Part shown: one piece after another, positions 8,801 to 14,167 of the stretch
How the letters are laid out: each line of letters starts with the position of its first letter
Position numbering within the stretch: position 1 is the stretch's first letter
DNA from: a virus
Direction: 5' to 3' (one strand)
DNA: 28,991 nucleotides
Virus record (IMG/VR): IMGVR_UViG_3300025168_000451
Span: 1 to 28,991 of that record
Position numbers and translations under genes: made by a program
Notes under the pieces: model-generated
Told to the model about the DNA's origin: nothing
The model's input: the letters and a program-made list of their open reading frames with translations, nothing else
Database searches by the model: none

Positions 8801-9565
8801 CATAAACGGCAGATCGGGTCGCGGTTTCATTGTCCGCGCACGTTCCATCATCTGCTGTTCCATCAGATTATCCCGCTGCATCTCCTCCTGCGTAGGTGCT
8901 CGCTGTCCGAACCCCAACCCGGAATTGTTCTGAGAAGGTGGCTGTGCCGTCCTAAATGTTTGCAGTAACGCTTTCTCTTCCGGTGAGCGCATCGACTGCC
9001 CTATCGCCGGATTAGCTCGTTGCTGCTCATTCTCTTTAGACATCTGTGCTTGCAATGTCTCGTACTCAGACTGCATCTGCGGCGTAATTGACTGTTGAGC
9101 TTGCTGTCGCCGCATCTGCAGCTGCTGCTGCATCTGCTGCTGCTGCTGCGGCGTGGACGACATCTGCTGTGTCTGCCGTTGCCCTCGTCCTATCTGAGCC
9201 TGCGTCAAGCCATATGTGTTTGACGATGAAGGAGCCTGCATTCCCTGCTGTGGCTGACCGTAAGGCAGGTCTTGCAGAGGGGGAAGTGAAGACAGGTACG
9301 GATTTGTCCACTCCTGTTGCCCCATCGACTGCATCTGTTGCGGCTGCATCTGCTGCATCTGCTGCATCCGTTGCAACTGCTGTGGCGCTCTAGGCGTGAC
9401 ACCTGAAGCAATGCCTTGCTGCCACATACTATTACCAGATGAAGCAGGCGGAGCCATATCCATAAACTGACTCTGCTGGGTCCGCTGCCTCTGCAACTGC
9501 TGGGGCGTCATCTGAACCCCGCCACCATGCCGGAATCGGCGGCTACCATAGTTTCCGATTGACAT
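5768..9565 (-). CDS. Giant low-complexity virion protein with conserved C-terminal motif (1265 aa)
   Basis: This is the largest gene in the window. In order it shows: a Gln/Met-rich region (20-180); the motif MAGGGLIPGYQNGG (376-389); a hydrophobic Gly/Ala/Pro stretch (about 429-462) that could enter a membrane; a second motif copy GGGLVPGYQEGG (618-629); a strongly basic Arg/Lys/Pro/Ser tract (642-676); Pro-rich acidic linkers; an Ala/Lys tract with AADK repeats (about 954-1009); Pro/Met/Gln repeats (about 1132-1170); and a conserved-looking C-terminus with DGMADDI (1180-1186) and SGEFVIAADVVSGLG (1204-1218). The latter matches a block I know from many marine phage late proteins, usually as SDGEFVxPADVVSxLG. 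Its specific role is unknown. Likely a structural protein that contacts DNA or membrane, by inference from composition. Confidence 0.85.
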   Translation of the reverse strand: MSIGNYGSRRFRHGGGVQMTPQQLQRQRTQQSQFMDMAPPASSGNSMWQQGIASGVTPRAPQQLQRMQQMQQMQPQQMQSMGQQEWTNPYLSSLPPLQDLPYGQPQQGMQAPSSSNTYGLTQAQIGRGQRQTQQMSSTPQQQQQMQQQLQMRRQQAQQSITPQMQSEYETLQAQMSKENEQQRANPAIGQSMRSPEEKALLQTFRTAQPPSQNNSGLGFGQRAPTQEEMQRDNLMEQQMMERARTMKPRPDLPFMDSTPTPVGGPGYAQPTSPPPPSFANAPRPPQQMLASGPQLPMMNLSNTASVFDGPARDFGMSNAASTQAQQAALNAPPTQPSAFGQPPVQTPAQAPPTPTNEASGGASGAPTSWKMSIEPMAGGGLIPGYQNGGIVGLRGGGMMPYGLAGGGEVPMVLVNGQYIPAYGFGGWLRRNILRPVLKVAPVAAMFIPGIGPVAAGAIGGIAGMLDKKMGKMTRNPQTGEWETLNAGSWGDSLTHGLKTGIMSAVGRKGVQGASAGWAKGAAEGGKGLSGFLAKAKAAGKGLQGAEGLLAAAMPIVGGLEQREAGFQSGPTQSVQVSGPAQRRAADPNAPSGGLDWNSQSAFLPQGATGGLYASRHFGGGLVPGYQEGGEYDDMMIGDELDRPRRSRPKPRSRPKAKSKAKPKAKSRPDAKKRRRLTAEERLRYRLPDPDEEARIRAEDAAEMRRLYPPKIPAPAPQVSQPPVQDMSPPPGMDGIGDFIPDTIAAAPVAPPPMPAPVAPPPMPRPPMGGDMEGEFEITDGVGLPPVTLAPPRPVAPVPARPAPVMPRDMSFDDEDEFGELGGMEEFVPNTVAAAPKPKPKPKATPDSNVSDEQRRKDIIARMNRPRTEEDPEEYVSPYRQPSVTGPPVPGSTEDPYDDEGNIKDWRFLGDEQFEDDVPDIIENRNAVPEERRDADYKPSSVVAPLPKDENKPSPEAANAAAAARKKAAAAAKAAEKAAADKAAADKAAADKAAAAAAAAAKAAAAAPTPPPASPFAGGFNPNAMPTTAGQFAQAGNPGAAAMLNRMNQPTAIQSYLPTGRAEGGVIPEGGDDRGIPDEVMDAFASAVVAGDSETTMAFKDAFVPEVISPEEFDQLVEIIQSQESPEGSPQMPPQASPQMPPQMGPPMPPQMGPPQMQPPPMPPQMPPQMQGGGLVPGNGDGMADDIIVTADEGMPYEQDVAIGSGEFVIAADVVSGLGSGNTERGAGVLDQLQDDVRMQRTGMLDQPPPVDLSDVLPGTYGGQYA
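6541..6700 (-). repeat. Ala/Lys low-complexity tract with AADK repeats in the 1265-aa gene
   Basis: Imperfect 15-bp repeats (GCTGCGGCCTTATCT type on the plus strand, about 6598-6645) lie within a GC-rich Ala-coding stretch and encode KAAAD units flanked by poly-Ala. Such tracts form extended or helical linkers and are prone to slippage. Confidence 0.7.
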
Positions 9566-9568
9566 ATG

Positions 9569-9901
9569 CTAACTCGTCTCTACGCCGAAGACACTAAAGG
9601 CTATCTCATCTGCTGCCGACGACCTGACCGTGACCACATCACTGTCATTTAGGGTAATACCTATCATCGTAAAGACAGAGTCATTGGCCGCCATCACCTT
9701 GCCATAATAAATATAATGCTTGTTTTCAACCACTGCTCCAAACGGACGCACCGCAAGTCTAAAATTTGGTGTATTGCCCGTAATATTGCAGGCGACAACA
9801 GAACTAATTGTCGTTTGCGTTCCCTCAGGGACGGTATATAGGTCTGCATTATTCGTGTCACCAGGTGCAACCTGTCCCAATACTTTTAGGGTGTCAGCCA
9901 T
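9569..9901 (-). CDS. Small beta-rich structural protein of a common aquatic phage family (110 aa)
   Basis: The sequence (LGQVAPGDTNNADLYTVPEG... NFRLAVRPFGA... HYIYYGKVMAANDSVF) follows a pattern widespread in phage tail modules: a predicted beta-sandwich of about 100 residues with VxPxGTQxxISSxVxCN and IxLxxxDVVxVxS blocks. The function of the family is not established; a small tail or capsid accessory protein is plausible. The start overlaps the end of the 67-aa gene by 8 bp, and its stop lies three bases before the ATG of the giant 1265-aa gene, so these are likely translated from one message. Confidence 0.82.
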   Translation of the reverse strand: MADTLKVLGQVAPGDTNNADLYTVPEGTQTTISSVVACNITGNTPNFRLAVRPFGAVVENKHYIYYGKVMAANDSVFTMIGITLNDSDVVTVRSSAADEIAFSVFGVETS

Positions 9902-10097
9902 TACTAGCGCCTAAAAAGAGAAACTGATACTTACGTAATGACAAAGATCCATCTTTGTCATTTTGTGTCTTCACGTCATGGACATCACTGGCAACATCTT
10001 GAAAATTCTGCTCAATAGTCCTGCGAGACACACTTTCGTCTGCTTCCTCATACTCTGATGGCGCAGAGTTCAGTGCCCGATAGGATTTGATTGGCAT
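9894..10097 (-). CDS. Small protein of unknown function, tail module (67 aa)
   Basis: A short acidic N-terminal half (NSAPSEYEEADESVSRRTIEQNF) is followed by DVKTQNDKDG and a hydrophobic C-terminus (YQFLFLGASNG). The ATG directly abuts the TAA of the 59-aa gene upstream, and the end overlaps the 110-aa gene by 8 bp. Similar short ORFs with an RTIEQNFxDV block occur next to tail genes in other aquatic phages, to my recollection. No function can be assigned. Gene reality is supported by the tight coupling on both sides and the lack of competing frames. Confidence 0.72.
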   Translation of the reverse strand: MPIKSYRALNSAPSEYEEADESVSRRTIEQNFQDVASDVHDVKTQNDKDGSLSLRKYQFLFLGASNG

Positions 10098-10277
10098 TTA
10101 CTTGCGCCAACCGTCTTTGGCTTTTGTTTTTGCCGTTTTACTCAATTCGCCGTAATGAAATAGTCTCACGCTGGATGCGGTATGCGTAACCCCACTATGC
10201 AATGTGCCATTTTTCATTTTGTGCATTTTCCCAGTATGCACTGACCCATTTTTTCTGTAGTGCTTGACACCTTTCAT
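10098..10277 (-). CDS. Small basic His/Lys-rich protein (59 aa)
   Basis: Translating from the ATG at 10277 gives 59 residues beginning MKGVKHYRKNGSVHTGKMHK and ending KAKDGWRK, followed by TAA directly next to the ATG of the following gene. The start is four bases after the TGA of the 95-aa gene. The protein has repeated short His/Gly/Lys units (VHTGKMHKMKNGTLHSG) and an LFHYGELSKTAKTKAK block that I recall from small proteins of marine phages and cyanophages. The charge suggests nucleic-acid contact or packing with virion DNA, but this is inference. It completely fills a gap that would otherwise look non-coding. Confidence 0.8.
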   Translation of the reverse strand: MKGVKHYRKNGSVHTGKMHKMKNGTLHSGVTHTASSVRLFHYGELSKTAKTKAKDGWRK

Positions 10278-10281
10278 GTTA

Positions 10282-10569
10282 TCACCATTTCTCCTTATCA
10301 GCCCAATACGCTGCGGACATCTTACCTTTCTTTATGTTTTTGGCATGACGAGCCTTGAAGCTTGCGCGTTTAGCCTGGCTTTGTGGATCGGTCTTTTTGC
10401 CCGCCGTTTTCGCACCCTGCTCTCCAAACCGGATTAGCTTCAATTCGTGCCCTTTTTGCGCCAAGACTACATGAGACTTTGTTTTATGCTTAGGTGTCTT
10501 TTTGGGTTTATTTACACCCTTTAGCCCATGTTTCTTGAGCATTGAAGCTCGTCTTTTTTCGTGGGCCAT
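10282..10569 (-). CDS. Basic conserved phage protein, DUF6321-like (95 aa)
   Basis: Strongly basic protein with KPKKTPKHKTKSHVV, IRFGEQGAKTAGKK and SFKARHAKNIKKGKMSAAYW blocks. This order (KSHVV, IRFGxQG, RKSFKARHxKNIxKGKxSxAYWAxKxKW) is a recognisable small family in aquatic phages, which I believe carries the label DUF6321. Its function is not known. The start is well supported: AAGGAGA lies five bases before the ATG. It is followed immediately by another small basic protein, so the pair may work together, for example on virion DNA, but that is inference. Confidence 0.87.
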   Translation of the reverse strand: MAHEKRRASMLKKHGLKGVNKPKKTPKHKTKSHVVLAQKGHELKLIRFGEQGAKTAGKKTDPQSQAKRASFKARHAKNIKKGKMSAAYWADKEKW

Positions 10570-10578
10570 TGTCTCTCC

Positions 10579-12957
10579 TTATCGTCTGCCGTCTGTTCTA
10601 CCGTCTAGCCTTACAGGTCCAACGCGCCAGCCGTATCCGGCACCAGTGCTTTCTACCTTCATAGAGACCTGCCTAGCCCTGCCACGAATAAATGCTTGGT
10701 CTGTGCTTGATGTGACCGAGGCGCTTGCTATTTGCGACTGTGCCTCCGCAGGGAAGTTGTGTCCATTCAGACTAATCGTCACTGCATCATCAGAACCCCC
10801 GCCCCTAAACTGGATATCTGGTATGATCCTGTTTAGTGCCCAGAACTGATCGCCGTCACCAAGTTCGATGTCGCCTGTCTCAATGTAGGCTGTCATTGCT
10901 GACCCATCATCGTCATGGCCATTTTCGTGACTGTACAAGTAGTTCGGGTACACCGCTATGACCGTGTCTCCACCACCTGTAGCGGCAGTCGCCGTATCCG
11001 CAATCGTAATCGTGTAAGTGTCAGGATTGGTGATTGACACAACAGTATGTTCGTCATTCAAGACTACTGTAGACAAACCACCCACCGTAGACACATTACT
11101 AAAGATGACCTTATCGCCAGCCACCAACCCGTGATTCGTATCAGTAACACTTACGTTTTCTGTCGCATCGGTAGTAGTAGTCATCGGGTTGCTGCCGAAG
11201 GACTTATTCCGGATTGACGATGCCTGCGGATACTCCACTGTATTCGCAGAATTCCAAGCCCCACGTACTAGCGTTCCAGTGTACCAGATCTTCTCGCCAT
11301 AGTTATAAATGACATACTTGTCATTCTCTCCGTTTCCAGAAGCTGATGGATAGATCCAGATAACTTCAGAGAAGTCTGCGTTAGATCCACAAACAACTTT
11401 ATGCGATTGCCCTAAATCAAAATCATCAAACACAGTGCCAAGAACTGGGCAAGTAATTTTTTGGGCTGTGCCGGTGTATTGATAAAAAGCCCCGCGATCC
11501 ATAAAGAACACAGTGCCATCCGCGTTTACCGCCGCATTGGGCGAGATAAGAGACATCCCCTTCGACGCCTCCGTAAACGAGAAGTAAAAAGGGCTGCCTA
11601 CGTACCTCATGGATACAATGCCGTTGTCGGTCCAGATTAGGGTTTCCTGGCGTGTTGTCAGGGCACCAATGATCTCAGAACCAGAGGATAGCTCTTGGCC
11701 ACCCGCGCTATTAGTGGATAGTGGCTGCCATTCAGCGGCATTTTCTGAGTTAGACCATCTTACAAATAATGGGTTGATGGTTGTCGAGCCGATGGGATTG
11801 CAGCCAATCGCGATAACGTGACGCGCCACATCCGACATCATTACCTGAGTGCTCGCCGTTGGCGTGTAGAAGATGCCAGCCGTGTATACAACGGATACGC
11901 CCGTACCGCCGCCAGTCGCCGTGCTTGAAGCGTTAGCACCACCGAGATCGGCAGTCCAAGTAGTCTTGGTGGGAGTTGAGGCTACCGTTACCGCGACGTT
12001 TATACGGGCAGCTGTGATCCCGCCTACCGCAGCAGATCCGGTCAGCGTGACCGTATCCCCAACCCCTGCCCCGTGACCACCCTTGTCAGTGATCGTAATA
12101 ATCGTAGAGCCACTAGCCGTCACAACAGGATTAGCGCCGAGCGTTATTGACCTACGTGTTATACCACTGAGAGGTACCGCCCGGTCTGCGGTGCCCACGC
12201 TTTCGTCCCAGTAGTAAATGTTACCCTGACGGACATTGGCGATCATGTCATCACCAAAGTTTACTATCGACCACAAGCGCAACTGATTAGCCTGGCTTAG
12301 GCCTGCGCCTGACCCCCACGTGCCTGACCCCCAAGTATCCGATCCCCAGCCAGCCGCAGAAACATAAGTATCAAGGCCACTATTTATTTGGAAGGTCGCA
12401 ACCACACTCGCGCCTCCACCACTTGCGCTGGACGTGGCCTGTGCGTCACACACAACTCGGAATTTAGTTGTGGGGTCCGCATTATCCGGGTCACCCAACG
12501 CCACAATCCGATGTTCTGTATTGAGGGAACCAGTACCTATCCCAGCAGTAGCTGTTGCACCAGCAAGCGTCACATAGTCCCCAGTAACCGCACCATGTGC
12601 GGCGGTTGTGTCTATCGTAACAACCGCCGTCTCATCGACCGCTGCGATCTTGTTTGTACCAAGCGTAACCGTGCTACGGATCGGGGTTATGTCATAATAA
12701 TTATTACCCAGAGACACATACAACTTGAGGTTGGTGCCAAGCCCAACATACTTGCTTCCAGAGTCAGTAACCCAGTCATGCAAGTACCTAGCGGTGCCAG
12801 AGAAGGTAGCTAGGATGAATTTTACCCAGCCACCAATTTTCTCAGCGAAGCCCTTACGAAATCGCACCTTGTCAGAATCATACCAAGTACCCTGTGCTGA
12901 GTACCTAGTACCGTCTGTAAAGACCCCTGACTTTGGAGCGATCTTGGTAAAGGGCAT
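10579..12957 (-). CDS. Large tail protein, P22 gp10-like stabilisation type (792 aa)
   Basis: The N-terminus (GTWYDSDKVRFRKGFAEKIGGW, residues 23-44) carries the WxDSDxVRFRxGxxEKIGGW signature of large tail/stabilisation proteins in short-tailed aquatic phages. The core has repeated aromatic beta-strand blocks such as LRLWSIVNFGDDMIA (227-241), FVRWSNSENAAEW (398-410), LIWTDNGIVSMRYVG (440-454) and VIWIYPSASGNG, which suggests a propeller-like fold. Three insertions with a common pattern lie at residues 98-192, 272-361 and 587-673. In P22, gp10 sits below gp4 and closes the tail channel; a similar place here is inferred. It follows the 100-aa gene after 5 bp, with a G-rich stretch as ribosome site. 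Confidence 0.85.
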   Translation of the reverse strand: MPFTKIAPKSGVFTDGTRYSAQGTWYDSDKVRFRKGFAEKIGGWVKFILATFSGTARYLHDWVTDSGSKYVGLGTNLKLYVSLGNNYYDITPIRSTVTLGTNKIAAVDETAVVTIDTTAAHGAVTGDYVTLAGATATAGIGTGSLNTEHRIVALGDPDNADPTTKFRVVCDAQATSSASGGGASVVATFQINSGLDTYVSAAGWGSDTWGSGTWGSGAGLSQANQLRLWSIVNFGDDMIANVRQGNIYYWDESVGTADRAVPLSGITRRSITLGANPVVTASGSTIITITDKGGHGAGVGDTVTLTGSAAVGGITAARINVAVTVASTPTKTTWTADLGGANASSTATGGGTGVSVVYTAGIFYTPTASTQVMMSDVARHVIAIGCNPIGSTTINPLFVRWSNSENAAEWQPLSTNSAGGQELSSGSEIIGALTTRQETLIWTDNGIVSMRYVGSPFYFSFTEASKGMSLISPNAAVNADGTVFFMDRGAFYQYTGTAQKITCPVLGTVFDDFDLGQSHKVVCGSNADFSEVIWIYPSASGNGENDKYVIYNYGEKIWYTGTLVRGAWNSANTVEYPQASSIRNKSFGSNPMTTTTDATENVSVTDTNHGLVAGDKVIFSNVSTVGGLSTVVLNDEHTVVSITNPDTYTITIADTATAATGGGDTVIAVYPNYLYSHENGHDDDGSAMTAYIETGDIELGDGDQFWALNRIIPDIQFRGGGSDDAVTISLNGHNFPAEAQSQIASASVTSSTDQAFIRGRARQVSMKVESTGAGYGWRVGPVRLDGRTDGRR

Positions 12958-12962
12958 AGTTG

Positions 12963-13265
12963 TTATTCCCCCCTAGGGCCGTCGCCAGACTGTACCGTAA
13001 GGCAACGCTTGGTTGGATCATCACTATCTAAGTCGCCCCCAATGATCTGATCGCCCTGAACCATGCCTGAGCCTATCAGAAACGCTTCCCACTTGTTCTG
13101 AGCCTGGACATATACCTGATGGGAGTCGTTAACACCTTGAAGCAGACCCTTGGCTAGATTTGCCTGACTGGGAGAGAGGCAAATGTCCCTAACAGACGCA
13201 GAACTAGGAATCTGTACTATTGGTGACTCGCTAGAGTCCTCCTTCATCTTACTATCCGCCGACAT
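12963..13265 (-). CDS. Small hypothetical protein of the tail cassette (100 aa)
   Basis: I do not recognise this protein. It has a charged Ser/Glu/Lys N-terminus, a helical middle (SPSQANLAKGLLQGVNDSHQ, then VQAQNKWEAFLIGSG) and a Gly/Asp-rich tail. The frame stays open upstream to an ATG at 13343, but the ATG at 13265 is preferred: it has AAAGG seven bases upstream and overlaps the preceding 76-aa gene by only 14 bp. The longer form would bury most of the coiled coil of that gene in overlap. It lies between a membrane/coiled-coil protein and the large tail protein, so a virion or lysis accessory role is possible but unsupported. Confidence 0.7.
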   Translation of the reverse strand: MSADSKMKEDSSESPIVQIPSSASVRDICLSPSQANLAKGLLQGVNDSHQVYVQAQNKWEAFLIGSGMVQGDQIIGGDLDSDDPTKRCLTVQSGDGPRGE

Positions 13266-13482
13266 TGCTGAGCCTTTCTTTGAGGTTTCCTGCTTCCGTT
13301 TCGACCGCTGCGAGCCTTTCCCCATGTTGATCCACCTTGTCATCTAGCCGGTTGCACAAGTTTTCAATGTTTATAATAGACTGCCTCATCCCGTTCAAAC
13401 CGACCTTAACTCCACCATACGCCGCACCGGCAGCTACGGGCAGGGTCAATAATGATATGAGAGTAGTCACATTAATTTCCAT
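13252..13482 (-). CDS. Small membrane-anchored coiled-coil protein, holin-like candidate (76 aa)
   Basis: Residues 5-24 (VTTLISLLTLPVAAGAAYGG) form one hydrophobic transmembrane segment close to the N-terminus. Residues 32-72 form a heptad-like amphipathic helix with IENLCNRLDDKVDQHGERL. This architecture (N-terminal membrane anchor plus short coiled coil) is frequent among small phage proteins listed as holin-like or XhlA-like, though XhlA itself has the anchor at the other end. No endolysin gene is visible in the window, so a lysis role cannot be confirmed by context; a membrane-tethered structural or spanin-like role is equally possible. The gene begins five bases after the preceding stop and its end overlaps the 100-aa gene. 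Confidence 0.75.
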   Translation of the reverse strand: MEINVTTLISLLTLPVAAGAAYGGVKVGLNGMRQSIINIENLCNRLDDKVDQHGERLAAVETEAGNLKERLSNVGG

Positions 13483-13487
13483 TTCAT

Positions 13488-13835
13488 CTATGCCGTTAAA
13501 AACTCTATGCCAGATTTTAACAGACTTGATTCTTCTTGCGTCATCCGGTCATTGCGGCCAGTGGACTTAGTGTTCAATAAGGCGCGAGCGTGTTCAACCC
13601 AATTCATGTTATCAAGCGCAAAAACTTGATCAACCCCAATCAGATCAAACCATTTTTGTGCGGCTTTGCTACCAAGCCACGTTGTCGCCTTAACCCGATA
13701 CTCATTACTTCTCCTACGATATCCACTAGGTGAATAACGGCTAAGTATTGCGTCACTACGCATATCCTTAATGGCTTGCACAATTATTGCAGAAACAACC
13801 GCAGCTTCCTCAGTCCCGCCAGGGGCTCTCAACAT
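13488..13835 (-). CDS. Hypothetical helical protein (115 aa)
   Basis: No confident family. The protein has EEAAVVSAIIVQAIKDM near the start, an Arg/Tyr-rich stretch (RYSPSGYRRRSNEYR), and WLGSKAAQKWFDLIGVD, faintly like small phage proteins with a WxxxxGxD block. The open frame extends to a GTG at 13847, but the ATG at 13835 shares its A with the TGA of the upstream gene (TGATG). The same arrangement occurs at four other junctions in this window and has GGAAAA upstream, so that start is chosen. The tight coupling supports a real gene. A regulatory or virion role cannot be decided from sequence. Confidence 0.7.
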   Translation of the reverse strand: MLRAPGGTEEAAVVSAIIVQAIKDMRSDAILSRYSPSGYRRRSNEYRVKATTWLGSKAAQKWFDLIGVDQVFALDNMNWVEHARALLNTKSTGRNDRMTQEESSLLKSGIEFLTA

Positions 13836-14161
13836 CAGCTTTTCCACGGTGGCATCATCAGTTCTGTCGTCGGCGTAATCTCCTCTGTAATCATGGCGTC
13901 GATTTTAGCCTTGAGTCTAGCCACTTCAACGTCGCCTAGACTTGCTGTAGTCCAACCCTCCACATCGCTTTTCGTCAGATCAGCAAACGGTATAAACGCA
14001 TCGCCCTCCGTATAGGTGCAGCCAGCCCTGCCATAGAGAAAGGCTGAATGACCATTTCCATCGTCGCCGCCTAGCCTCCAGCGGATATTGTAGACGACAT
14101 CCGTCTGGCCCGCCGCAGAGGGGGAAGCGTCTAGTCCCGAGAAAAACCACGTATAAGTCAT
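13835..14161 (-). CDS. Small phage protein downstream of the tail fibre, fibre-associated candidate (108 aa)
   Basis: The N-terminal half is beta-rich (TYTWFFSGLDASP, VVYNIRWRLGG, FLYGRAGCTYTEGD). The C-terminal half has FADLTKSDVEGWTTASLG, a helix (VARLKAKIDAMITEEI) and ends TTELMMPPWKS. The ADLTxxDVxGWxxAxLG ... PTxxxxxPW layout is a small family I have seen repeatedly near fibre or tail genes of phages; its role is not established. It begins six bases after the fibre stop but has no clear ribosome site, so translation may depend on termination of the fibre gene. A fibre-assembly or minor tail role is inferred from position. Confidence 0.78.
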   Translation of the reverse strand: MTYTWFFSGLDASPSAAGQTDVVYNIRWRLGGDDGNGHSAFLYGRAGCTYTEGDAFIPFADLTKSDVEGWTTASLGDVEVARLKAKIDAMITEEITPTTELMMPPWKS

Positions 14162-14167
14162 TTTGGG

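Noticed and set aside
12963-13343. Long form (126 aa) of the 100-aa gene
   Set aside because: The extra 26 residues overlap the 76-aa membrane/coiled-coil gene over 92 bases, and the internal ATG at 13265 has a good AAAGG site.
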